Part shown: positions 1-5,680 of the stretch, one piece after another
Numbering within the stretch: position 1 is the stretch's first letter
How the letters are laid out: each line of letters starts with the position of its first letter
Source of the DNA: Victivallis vadensis
GTDB lineage: Bacteria; Verrucomicrobiota; Lentisphaeria; Victivallales; GWF2-50-93
Direction of reading: 5' to 3'
Length of the DNA stretch: 5,711 nucleotides
Assembly: GCA_020718525.1 (NCBI GenBank)
Contig: DYRX01000267.1
Location: forward strand, 1 to 5,711
The notes under the pieces: model-generated
Database searches by the model: none
What the model was told of the DNA's origin: nothing
The model's input: only the letters and a program-made list of their open reading frames with translations
Translations under genes and position numbers: made by a program

Positions 1-211
1 AAACAAGAGCTCTGCCCATGAAACTTGGACGGTAGCCAATGGACTCGGCGACATGCTTGATTTTTTCCTTCGTTCCCTTGCTCATTCTGATTCCAGGGGT
101 GCCATTCAATGCATGCGTCACCGCTGTCATGCTTACGCCCGCAAGCCTGGCAACATCTCGTCTGCCTAGTCTTTTCCCTCCCTCTTCCGTCATGCTAACC
201 CGTATTTTCAT
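1..211 (-). CDS. LacI/PurR-family transcriptional repressor, N-terminal part (runs off left edge)
   Basis: Seventy codons are visible from the ATG at 211 back to base 2, without a stop. Residues 19-36 (DVARLAGVSMTAVTHALN) are a textbook LacI-family helix-turn-helix. Residues 55-69 (AESIGYRPSFMGRAL) match the end of the DNA-binding domain and the hinge helix, with Leu69 at the position of the minor-groove intercalating Leu54 of PurR. Aligned to PurR, the base-contacting Thr16 and His20 are kept (Thr29, His33), while Thr15 is Met28. The sugar-binding core lies outside the window, so the effector is unknown. No clear Shine-Dalgarno precedes either the ATG at 211 or the in-frame ATG at 193, so the start is uncertain. 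The gene is divergent from the esterase gene, whose promoter carries a fitting operator. I infer that it represses that gene. Confidence 0.9.
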   Translation of the reverse strand, partial: MKIRVSMTEEGGKRLGRRDVARLAGVSMTAVTHALNGTPGIRMSKGTKEKIKHVAESIGYRPSFMGRALV

Positions 212-240
212 AATATCGCCATATTATAATGCTAACCCGT
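192..240. repeat. 12-bp direct repeat flanking the repressor start codon
   Basis: ATGCTAACCCGT occurs exactly at 192-203 and again at 229-240, 37 bp apart. One copy lies within the first codons of the repressor gene and the other in its short leader. A regulatory protein site or a small duplication are both possible. Confidence 0.6.
210..227. promoter_or_regulatory. Perfect 7-bp inverted repeat over the repressor start
   Basis: ATAATAT (210-216) and ATATTAT (221-227) are exact inverted repeats around the spacer CGCC. The arm at 210-216 overlaps the ATG at 211-209. In the minus-strand transcript it could form a weak AU hairpin over the start codon, or in DNA it could be a binding site. It does not resemble the LacI-type palindrome at 501-518. 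Confidence 0.45.
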
Positions 241-248
241 TTAATCAG

Positions 249-277
249 ATTGTAGCATTAATTTTGCAGGATTTCAA
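249..277 (-). promoter_or_regulatory. Likely promoter of the LacI-family gene
   Basis: Read on the minus strand, TTGAAA (277-272) and TACAAT (254-249) are separated by 17 bp. Each box matches five of six sigma70 consensus bases. Transcription would begin near 242, giving a leader of about 30 nt before the ATG at 211. No second LacI-type palindrome is seen here, so autoregulation by the 501-518 operator type is not evident. Confidence 0.6.
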
Positions 278-301
278 GTGCGCCTCACTTTTTTTTGGAA
301 T

Positions 302-331
302 TCAGGGGCGCCAGAGGGCGCCAGTCCCTGA
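302..331. repeat. Nested repeat with two GGCGCC palindromes
   Basis: GGGCGCCAG is repeated directly at 306-314 and 316-324. The two GGCGCC cores (307-312, 317-322) can pair with each other over the loop AGAG. Outer arms TCAGGG (302-307) and CCCTGA (326-331) are also complementary. It lies between the two divergent promoters; no function is known. Confidence 0.4.
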
Positions 332-494
332 CCGCTTTTCCCACCGTTCAGTCGCGGCATGTCTCGGCATGCTCCTCCTTCATGTCAGAAAAATCAGCTC
401 AATATCCTTGGCGGCAAATGTCAAAGTTATTTCGCAATAGCCCCTTAGAACTTGCCCCTCTCAAAAAAATATCACCTTTTCCAGCCAGCCCCAC

Positions 495-523
495 TTGACA
501 AATGCAACCGGTTGCATTATAAT
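495..523 (+). promoter_or_regulatory. Consensus sigma70 promoter of the esterase gene
   Basis: TTGACA (495-500) and TATAAT (518-523) are both perfect consensus hexamers with the ideal 17-bp spacer. Transcription should start near 530, leaving a leader of about 73 nt before the ATG at 603. A promoter this strong would need tight repression, which the operator in its spacer can provide. Confidence 0.88.
501..518. promoter_or_regulatory. LacI-family operator inside the promoter spacer
   Basis: AATGCAACCGGTTGCATT is a perfect 18-bp palindrome with a central CpG and GCAA half-sites. This is the pattern typical of LacI/PurR/CcpA-type operators (TGNAANCGNTTNCA). It occupies the whole spacer and touches the -10 box, so a bound repressor would exclude RNA polymerase. 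The central CpG is where LacI-family hinge leucines insert. The divergent repressor keeps the Thr and His that read the GCAA half-site in PurR. Binding by that repressor is inferred. Confidence 0.85.
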
Positions 524-590
524 CTTGGGCAAAGGAGTTCAGGACATTGCTCCGATTGGACAGCGTAGGATTTTCAATAAACTCAAAATA

Positions 591-598
591 AAGGGCGG
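591..598 (+). promoter_or_regulatory. Weak ribosome binding site deciding the esterase start
   Basis: AAGGGCGG sits just upstream of the ATG at 603, with its AAGG part 8 nt from the start codon. The match to the Shine-Dalgarno consensus is modest. The start is supported more strongly by the signal peptide that follows at once, and by the promoter lying over any more upstream in-frame start. Confidence 0.5.
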
Positions 599-602
599 AA
601 AA

Positions 603-671
603 ATGAAAATGACATCTCTCATCGGAATGGCGGCGGCTCTTGCGGCATTAATCTCGGTGGAAGCCGGGGCG
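603..671 (+). other. Signal peptide of the esterase
   Basis: The first 23 residues carry Lys2, a hydrophobic alanine/leucine-rich core at about 5-17, and an AxA-type cleavage site (Ala21-Gly22-Ala23). The mature protein would begin at Asp24. There is no lipobox cysteine, so signal peptidase I export is expected. Confidence 0.85.
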
Positions 672-3600
672 GACATCATTCCTGCAACTGATTCGAATAT
701 TCAGTATCTTGGACGCTTCAACACTGCGATAGCTTCGACTCCGGAATTCGACTGGCCGGGGACATCAGTGAAAGCGAAATTTCAGGGAACGAGCGTCGGA
801 GTCATTCTCAACAATGGTGGAGCGACCTACAGGTTCAGGGCGTTCATTGACGGCACACCTGTCTCAGACATCGTAGCTTCCACGAGCGGGAGCCAGACCT
901 ACACGGTCGCAAGCGGCCTTGCTGACGGAGAGCATACTGTTGAAATATCCAAGAAGAATGAAGAGGACTGGGGGATTCCCACAACGAAGTTTGAGGGATT
1001 TGTCCTTGGTTCTGGAAAGACCCTCGTGGCACCGGACACTGCGCCTTCAAGAAAAATCCTTGTCATTGGGGATTCGTTCACTGTCGGCTATGGCGCGTCC
1101 TATGTCGGGGCGGCAAAAAGCGGAACACACACGGAGAAGCTTCAATATGACGACAACTACATTTCCTACGGTAGGCAGTTGGCGAGGCATTACGGAGCAT
1201 CGGCGCAAGTGATCGCCAGATCCGGATATGGTGTTTACTGCAAGAACGACAACATCTCGCCCTCGGACTCGATGAGAAACAGGATCAATCAGACGATATT
1301 TGCAAATTCCGGCATATCATATACTTATGCTAATTTTGTTCCACAGCTTGTCATCATATCTCTGGGAATCAACGATTTCGCAACTTGGGCAAAAAGCGAG
1401 ATTCCGACTCAGGAGCAGTTCGAGACGGCCTACACCGAGCTTATCACCAATCTTAAATCGCATTATCCTTCCGCAAAATTTCTGCTCTGCACTTTCGGAA
1501 GCACTCAGACTTGGCACTCCTACGTACAAAACGTCGCGGTGGCAAACTCCTGCACATATGCGACCAAAAGCCTTGCGAGCGGCGAACTTGGTTTGGACTG
1601 GCATCCCAATCTGGCGGGCCATACCACGCTGGCAAACCATCTCAAGACGGCGATTGACGGGATGGGAGTGCAGTGGCCCCTCGTCAATCCGTCTCCGCTC
1701 ACAATGGCGGTTTCTCCGTCGGGCGCAGGCACGACAAGCCCGGCAGTTGGAATGCGTAACGTCGAGCAGGACGAGGCTACAAGCATAGTCGCAACACCCT
1801 CCGCTGGAAAGTCTTTCTCAAGCTGGACAGTTACGGCTGGAAACGCGACGATTGGAAGTGCAAGCTCCGCAAGCACTACCGCGACCCTCACTGATTCCTC
1901 CGGCGCGACAGTTCAGGCAAATTTCATCGAGGCGTCGAGGACATTGCGCAATCCCAGCTTTCTGAATGACTCGAACGGGGGAACTGGAACTGACGATGGA
2001 GCCCAGTATTGGACCCGGGAAAACAATGGCGCGCAGAGGAAAAACTGGTCAAGCCAGGACGGAGACGGCTGGTCAGGAATAATGCAGAACTGGTCCTCAA
2101 CGCCAAACACTAGCTGGAGCCAGACGCTGGCCGCTTCGCCAGGCTCGACCTGCTCCGCAGGCGCATACTTCATGAGGGGGAGCGGCTACACTGCGAGCGC
2201 GATTCAGATCAAGCTTGAATTCTATGATTCGAACTGGACTGAACTCGGTGAAAACTTTACAGACACCGGCGCTGTCGGAACAAGCTGGCGGAAATTTGAT
2301 GTCGAGGGGACTGCGCCCGCCCAGACAAGCGCTGTCAAAGTGTCCGTCCTGGCTCAGGGACAGGGAACAAGCGCCGGACTCTATGTGGACAATCTCAGCT
2401 ACTCCGAAGAACTTGCAAGCACCGCGACGCTTAACATTTCCTCCTCTCCAAGTTCCTCTGGGACTACTATTCCCGCCTCGGGCGCCTACAGCGTGAGCAT
2501 CTCTTCCCCGACCGCCATCAGCGCGACGCCATCATCCGGATACAGATTCACGAGCTGGACAAAACTGAGCGGCAACGCGACAATAGCTTCGACGGAAAGC
2601 GCAAACACGACAGTCAGCGTCCTGGATGCCGCAGGTGCTTCAATATCTGCGAATTTCGCAGGGAAACTCAGGATTCTTGGAGCAGAACCTGCGCTTTCAC
2701 CTGGCTCGACCGCCCATGTATCACTCCGCTACTTCAATGACGCAGGCGATTCCAAATATATCGTGGTTAATCTGATGAATCCCAATGGATGGACATGGCA
2801 GGGCGGCGCGCAGACCCTTGTGCCTCCAGGAACGGGAACGGTAGAAATCCAATTTTCTGTCCTGGCTTCCGCAACCCTCGGTCAACAGCATCTTGTCCAG
2901 GCATACATGGATGCTTCGGCCGGGAACTGGGAAAATCCCTTTGCCAGAGCCGCCGACTTCCCAGTTGCAATGACTAGCTCCCCCGACCAGAACATTGTTT
3001 TTTCATCTCCAATCAGGGAGGAAATCGGAGCAGACGACAATTTCACATTCCATATAAGCTATTCTGCCACAGGCGACAAGGAGATTCAAATTGACATATT
3101 TAACTCCTCCAATCAGTGGCTCGCGCATTTCAGGCAGGCTGTGACAGCCGGCATCGGCAAAATTTCAGACGCATCAATATCTCTCCCCGGAAAAACGCCG
3201 GGACGATACAAGATGAGCGCATACATTGCAAATCTGGGGCAGAACTGGGAGAATGCGGACGACTTTTCACCAGAAGCCTACGTCACCGTCGGAAGCAGTC
3301 CTGACTGCCTGATCGCCTTCGCATCCTCCGCTGGCGGAAGCATTTCCGGATCGAAGACTCAAGTCATTCCCTCGGGAAGCGATTCGAGCCCTGTCGAAGC
3401 CGTGGCTCAGAACGGGTGGCATTTCATCGGCTGGAGCGGAGACTTCGTCGGCACGGAAAATCCGCTGACATTGGACAATGTCGTATCGGACATGGATATA
3501 ACTGCGAATTTCACAAGAACTAGCCCGAACGATTTTGACGGGGACGGAATGAGCGACGTGATCTGCGAAAGCCCCGTCGAAAACGGATTCGTCTATTTCA

Positions 3601-4571
3601 TGAACGGAATCACAGCTTCCCCTGCGACAAGCGTCTACGACAAGGCGGACAAAAACTGGATTGTCGCGAATTTCGCAGATTTCAATGGCGATGGCAAGAC
3701 AGACATGCTCTGGCAGCACGAGATCAGCGGACAGGTTCTCGTCTATCTCATGAATGGAGCATCAATCCTCTCCGCCAGAAGCATATACAAAGGCGGTGAA
3801 TGGAAAGTCGAAGACTGCGCAGATTTTGACGGCGATGGCAAAGACGATCTTCTCTGGTCCCATTCCCAGAGCGGATCCTCCGCCATTTATCTCATGAACG
3901 GAGCAGACGTTTCCTCCACCCATTCCCTTAAGGCAGGATTTGGGTGGCTCGTCAGAAAGGCGGCGGATTTCAATGGAGACGGAAAGTCCGATATTCTCTG
4001 GGAAATCAATGGAGTCCAAGGGAATCTCTACCTGATGAATGGCGCCACTGTCAGCTCCGAGGCGACAATATATTCGAAAAGCCCTGTATGGAATCTGAAG
4101 CTTTTCGGAGATTTCAACGGCGATTCGAAGACGGACATCCTCTGGGAAAGCACCGATGGAAAATTTGGCTATGTCTATCTGATGAACGGAACGGCACTTC
4201 TGCCTGAAAGCGGCATTTCTTATACTAAAAGCGACCTTGCCTGGAAGATTGTGAACGGAGCGGATTACAATGGAGACGGCAAAACTGACATTCTCTGGGA
4301 GCATGAGCTCGAAGGATTAGGTGCAATTCATCTCATGAATGGAAAGACACCGTCTTCAAGCGCTGTCGTATACACACTGAAAGACGTAAATCCCTCTAGA
4401 AAATGGATCGTTGCAGACACACTAGACTTCAACGGCGACGGGAAATACGACATGCTGTGGGAAAACGCCGAGACAAGGAAGACACTCGTATATCTAATGA
4501 ACGGTCTGTCGCTGATAAGCTCGGGGAGCGTATATAAGAATGGAGCTGGCTGGAATCTTATTGCGCTTTAG
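603..4571 (+). CDS. Secreted modular CE2-like SGNH carbohydrate esterase with FG-GAP propeller
   Basis: This 1322-residue exoenzyme probably removes acetyl or similar acyl groups from polysaccharide outside the cytoplasm. Residues 1-23 are a signal peptide ending AGA before Asp24. Residues 24-148 resemble the CE2 N-terminal jelly roll. Residues 150-355 are an SGNH hydrolase: nucleophile Ser158 in GDSFTVGYG, oxyanion-hole candidates in SGYG (207-210) and GIND (255-258), and Asp332/His334 in DWHPN. After the enzyme come InlB-like repeats at 366-441, 607-685 and 902-970, a CBM4/9-like sandwich at about 446-603, two homologous beta domains at 687-897, and seven FG-GAP repeats at 977-1322. Known CE2 enzymes are far shorter, so most of this protein is accessory. 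It is preceded by a LacI-type operator and has no co-transcribed neighbour or anchor motif that I can see. The substrate is not determined; CE2 is the best family guess, a generic GDSL esterase the alternative. Confidence 0.88.
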   Translation: MKMTSLIGMAAALAALISVEAGADIIPATDSNIQYLGRFNTAIASTPEFDWPGTSVKAKFQGTSVGVILNNGGATYRFRAFIDGTPVSDIVASTSGSQTYTVASGLADGEHTVEISKKNEEDWGIPTTKFEGFVLGSGKTLVAPDTAPSRKILVIGDSFTVGYGASYVGAAKSGTHTEKLQYDDNYISYGRQLARHYGASAQVIARSGYGVYCKNDNISPSDSMRNRINQTIFANSGISYTYANFVPQLVIISLGINDFATWAKSEIPTQEQFETAYTELITNLKSHYPSAKFLLCTFGSTQTWHSYVQNVAVANSCTYATKSLASGELGLDWHPNLAGHTTLANHLKTAIDGMGVQWPLVNPSPLTMAVSPSGAGTTSPAVGMRNVEQDEATSIVATPSAGKSFSSWTVTAGNATIGSASSASTTATLTDSSGATVQANFIEASRTLRNPSFLNDSNGGTGTDDGAQYWTRENNGAQRKNWSSQDGDGWSGIMQNWSSTPNTSWSQTLAASPGSTCSAGAYFMRGSGYTASAIQIKLEFYDSNWTELGENFTDTGAVGTSWRKFDVEGTAPAQTSAVKVSVLAQGQGTSAGLYVDNLSYSEELASTATLNISSSPSSSGTTIPASGAYSVSISSPTAISATPSSGYRFTSWTKLSGNATIASTESANTTVSVLDAAGASISANFAGKLRILGAEPALSPGSTAHVSLRYFNDAGDSKYIVVNLMNPNGWTWQGGAQTLVPPGTGTVEIQFSVLASATLGQQHLVQAYMDASAGNWENPFARAADFPVAMTSSPDQNIVFSSPIREEIGADDNFTFHISYSATGDKEIQIDIFNSSNQWLAHFRQAVTAGIGKISDASISLPGKTPGRYKMSAYIANLGQNWENADDFSPEAYVTVGSSPDCLIAFASSAGGSISGSKTQVIPSGSDSSPVEAVAQNGWHFIGWSGDFVGTENPLTLDNVVSDMDITANFTRTSPNDFDGDGMSDVICESPVENGFVYFMNGITASPATSVYDKADKNWIVANFADFNGDGKTDMLWQHEISGQVLVYLMNGASILSARSIYKGGEWKVEDCADFDGDGKDDLLWSHSQSGSSAIYLMNGADVSSTHSLKAGFGWLVRKAADFNGDGKSDILWEINGVQGNLYLMNGATVSSEATIYSKSPVWNLKLFGDFNGDSKTDILWESTDGKFGYVYLMNGTALLPESGISYTKSDLAWKIVNGADYNGDGKTDILWEHELEGLGAIHLMNGKTPSSSAVVYTLKDVNPSRKWIVADTLDFNGDGKYDMLWENAETRKTLVYLMNGLSLISSGSVYKNGAGWNLIAL
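2661..3293 (+). other. Tandem pair of unnamed beta-sandwich domains within the esterase
   Basis: Residues 687-788 and about 797-896 align with each other. Both contain a strand pattern around VVNLMNPNGW / QIDIFNSSNQW, then a glycine turn, then a YM or YI strand leading to the shared NWEN motif (775-778 and 881-884, 106 residues apart). I do not recognise a named family. An Ig-like or CBM-like fold is plausible. The repeat suggests an internal duplication. Confidence 0.6.
3531..4571 (+). repeat. Seven FG-GAP/VCBS-type repeats forming a predicted beta-propeller
   Basis: Calcium-loop motifs of the form D-F-N-G-D-G-x-x-D begin at residues 977, 1026, 1074, 1122, 1170, 1221 and 1275. Each is followed by a hydrophobic LW pair in repeats 2-7 and by YLMNG or a variant about 20 residues later. 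Seven units of 48-54 residues fit one seven-bladed propeller. Repeat 1 has IC instead of LW, and repeat 5 has DFNGDS, with Ser replacing the usual Gly. Such propellers are typical of extracellular binding or spacer modules. Confidence 0.85.
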
Positions 4572-4587
4572 ACTGAAGAATGTCTGC

Positions 4588-4691
4588 CAGACGACTTTAT
4601 ACTCATTTAGGTTGAGAATTTACATTTTGACGAGCAAGATTTGGGATTGGATTTTATTGTTCCGACCGAATGGCGACATGAATGTCGTCTG
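4588..4691. repeat. Long-range inverted repeat downstream of the esterase gene
   Basis: CAGACGAC (4588-4595) is exactly complementary to GTCGTCTG (4684-4691). Just inside the right arm is a small hairpin, CGACA-TGAA-TGTCG (4674-4687). The block starts 17 bp after the esterase stop codon. No U-tract follows, so it is not a standard terminator. Confidence 0.35.
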
Positions 4692-4751
4692 AGGAAGGAA
4701 CGGAAAAATAGGACGCGATTCAGCCCACCATTCGGAAAAGAAAGCTGTCGG

Positions 4752-4828
4752 GCAGGATTGCCAGACCTGCTTGAATGGCCGCTCTGCGGCGAATGATCGC
4801 CGCGAAGATGAAGAGACAAGAACTTGTC
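4752..4828. repeat. Cluster of small perfect hairpins, some mutually exclusive
   Basis: Successive inverted repeats are GCAGG/CCTGC (4752-4770), GCCGC-TCT-GCGGC (4778-4790), GCGGCGA-ATGA-TCGCCGC (4786-4803) and GACAAG-AA-CTTGTC (4815-4828). The second and third share 4786-4790 and cannot form together. The stretch 4572-5158 has no credible protein gene; short minus-strand frames across it look accidental. It may be part of a dispersed repeat or a structured RNA. Confidence 0.4.
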
Positions 4829-4831
4829 CTA

Positions 4832-4937
4832 GCACAAAGCCACAGAGATTTCACTTGGGAACACCGAGCACCAGCTCGGTCTCTGGAAGAGAGCCGACAA
4901 GATGTCGGCGTTCCCATAAAAAAATTCTGACCGTAAA
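4832..4937 (+). repeat. Cloverleaf palindromic repeat, copy 1 (core 4856-4916)
   Basis: The 61-bp core is closed by TGGGAAC (4856-4862) and GTTCCCA (4910-4916). Inside are three perfect hairpins in a row: CCGAGC-ACCA-GCTCGG (4864-4879), TCTCT-GGA-AGAGA (4880-4892) and CCGACA-AGA-TGTCGG (4894-4908). Together they make a four-way cloverleaf. The left flank has two 8-bp units (CACAAAGC, CACAGAGA) and the right flank includes TCTGACCGTAAA (4926-4937). Both flanks recur beside copy 2, so the mobile or duplicated unit is longer than the core. It looks like a non-autonomous MITE- or REP-type element; no transposase is present in the window. Confidence 0.8.
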
Positions 4938-4965
4938 TATTTCTCGCGTATTCCACGTGTTTCCT

Positions 4966-4991
4966 AGTAAAAACGCTCCTGGATTTTTACT
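4966..4991. repeat. AT-rich hairpin
   Basis: AGTAAAAA (4966-4973) and TTTTTACT (4984-4991) are exact inverted repeats around a 10-nt loop. No T-tract follows on either strand beyond the arm itself, so a terminator role is doubtful. Confidence 0.35.
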
Positions 4992-5118
4992 CGGGAAAAC
5001 TGGCACTGCAGGCAGTATCCCTCCAGTGTGCGGCATTTTCCGCATTATGAAGGGACTAATTCAATTCGTTTGTCTGTCAACTGCTGACTCTTTTTCACTG
5101 GTAAATGAAAGGCTCCTC

Positions 5119-5146
5119 TTGCAATTGTCCCGCATCATGGTATTCT
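5119..5146 (+). promoter_or_regulatory. Possible promoter of tRNA-Glu
   Basis: TTGCAA (5119-5124) and TATTCT (5141-5146) are 16 bp apart, each matching four of six consensus bases. Transcription would start around 5153, a few bases before the mature tRNA 5' end at 5159. The position is more convincing than the sequence match. Confidence 0.4.
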
Positions 5147-5158
5147 TCCGCCTGTCCT

Positions 5159-5234
5159 GTCCCCATCGTCTAGAGGCCTAGGACACCAGGTTCTCATCCT
5201 GGTAACAGGGGTTCGAATCCCCTTGGGGATGCCA
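5159..5234 (+). tRNA. tRNA-Glu (anticodon CTC)
   Basis: The 76-nt gene folds completely. The acceptor stem is 5159-5165 with 5224-5230, with a G-U pair at the end and discriminator G5231. The D arm has GTC...GAC. The anticodon stem CCAGG/CCTGG (5186-5190, 5198-5202) encloses loop TTCTCAT, with CTC at 5193-5195. The T stem AGGGG/CCCCT (5207-5211, 5219-5223) encloses loop TTCGAAT. CCA is encoded at 5232-5234. The sequence closely resembles bacterial tRNA-Glu, and the CTC form reads GAG codons. It stands alone, with no other tRNA nearby in the window, and is bracketed by inverted copies of the cloverleaf repeat. Confidence 0.97.
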
Positions 5235-5290
5235 TTTATAATCAACAACTTATGACTCATCTTCTAATCCAAAACACCCGAAAAAAGCCA

Positions 5291-5316
5291 TTTGCTACGG
5301 GTTTTTGCTACGGTTT
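5291..5316. repeat. 13-bp tandem repeat downstream of the tRNA
   Basis: TTTGCTACGG occurs at 5291-5300 and 5304-5313, giving two 13-bp units that differ at one position (TTTGCTACGG then GTT or TTT). A partial third unit may follow. No gene is seen here. Confidence 0.5.
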
Positions 5317-5366
5317 TCTTTGCTTTTCGCCGTTTTTAGTGCATCCTGCGTCCATGGATCTTTTTG

Positions 5367-5387
5367 AACGGTCTCAACCGTTTTTTT
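5367..5387 (+). terminator. Possible rho-independent terminator after the tRNA
   Basis: AACGGT (5367-5372) pairs with ACCGTT (5377-5382) across the loop CTCA and runs straight into a T-tract through 5387. The stem is only 6 bp and the tRNA ends 132 bp upstream. It could terminate the tRNA transcript. Confidence 0.45.
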
Positions 5388-5445
5388 GAGCCGAGATTGC
5401 TAAGTGATAAATGCGAATTGCATAAGTAAAAAGAAGAAATAAGGA

Positions 5446-5513
5446 CAGCCTGAAGGCTGAACACCAACGCAGGAAAAATATTGAATACTGAAATTCAATA
5501 ACGAATATTGAAT
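5446..5513. repeat. Short palindromes in the AT-rich spacer
   Basis: CAGCC-TGAA-GGCTG forms a perfect hairpin (5446-5459). Further on, ATTGAAT (5480-5486), ATTCAAT (5493-5499) and ATTGAAT (5507-5513) alternate, so the middle unit can pair with either neighbour. No coding frame is evident across 5235-5521. Confidence 0.45.
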
Positions 5514-5521
5514 GGAAAAAG

Positions 5522-5680
5522 TTTACAGTCAGATTTAGGATGGGAACGCCGACATCCTGTCGGCTTGTCAGCTCTCTTCCAGATACCGAGATGTAAAGAT
5601 TTGCTGAACGACAAAGTTCAGTATTTACGCTGGTGCTCGGCGTTCCCAGGTGAAATCTTTGTGCCTCTGTGCCTTTGTGA
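5522..5680 (-). repeat. Cloverleaf palindromic repeat, copy 2, inverted and expanded (core 5541-5648)
   Basis: Read on the minus strand, this 108-bp core has the same closing arms (TGGGAACG/CGTTCCCA, here 8 bp) and the same order of arms as copy 1. Two additions account for all 47 extra bases. One is a 39-nt insert in the loop region of the first arm, itself a hairpin (GTAAA...CTGAAC-tttgtc-GTTCAG...TTTAC). The other is an 8-nt partial duplication (CTGACAAG) before the third arm. The flanks also match copy 1: TTTACAGTCAGA (5522-5533), and three 8-bp units CTTTGTGC, CTCTGTGC, CTTTGTGA (5657-5680). Confidence 0.78.

Noticed and set aside
39..440. 133-residue plus-strand frame across the repressor and control region
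   Set aside because: It is antisense to the LacI-family coding sequence and runs through both the repressor promoter and repeats, with no domain or ribosome binding site.
495..602. N-terminal extension of the esterase to a TTG at 495
   Set aside because: That TTG is part of the perfect -35 box, so it would not be transcribed. The extension has no export signal, while the ATG at 603 begins a clear signal peptide.
844..4304. Many medium-length frames inside the esterase gene in other phases
   Set aside because: All lie within the strongly supported esterase coding sequence and show no domains; those opposite the FG-GAP region repeat only because the sense repeats do.
4582..4592. Terminator right after the esterase gene (GTCT-GCC-AGAC)
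   Set aside because: The stem is only 4 bp and no T-tract follows; not strong enough to annotate.
4607..4956. Overlapping minus-strand frames and a plus-strand frame after the esterase
   Set aside because: They cross hairpins and the cloverleaf repeat, have low-complexity Ser/Arg/Cys-rich translations, and show no recognisable domain. Best read as frames through repeats.
5224..5316. Integration attachment site at the tRNA 3' end
   Set aside because: tRNA genes are common integration targets, but no second copy of the tRNA 3' end and no integrase frame is visible in the window.
4832..5680. CRISPR array
   Set aside because: The repeats are two inverted palindromic copies, not regularly spaced direct repeats with spacers.
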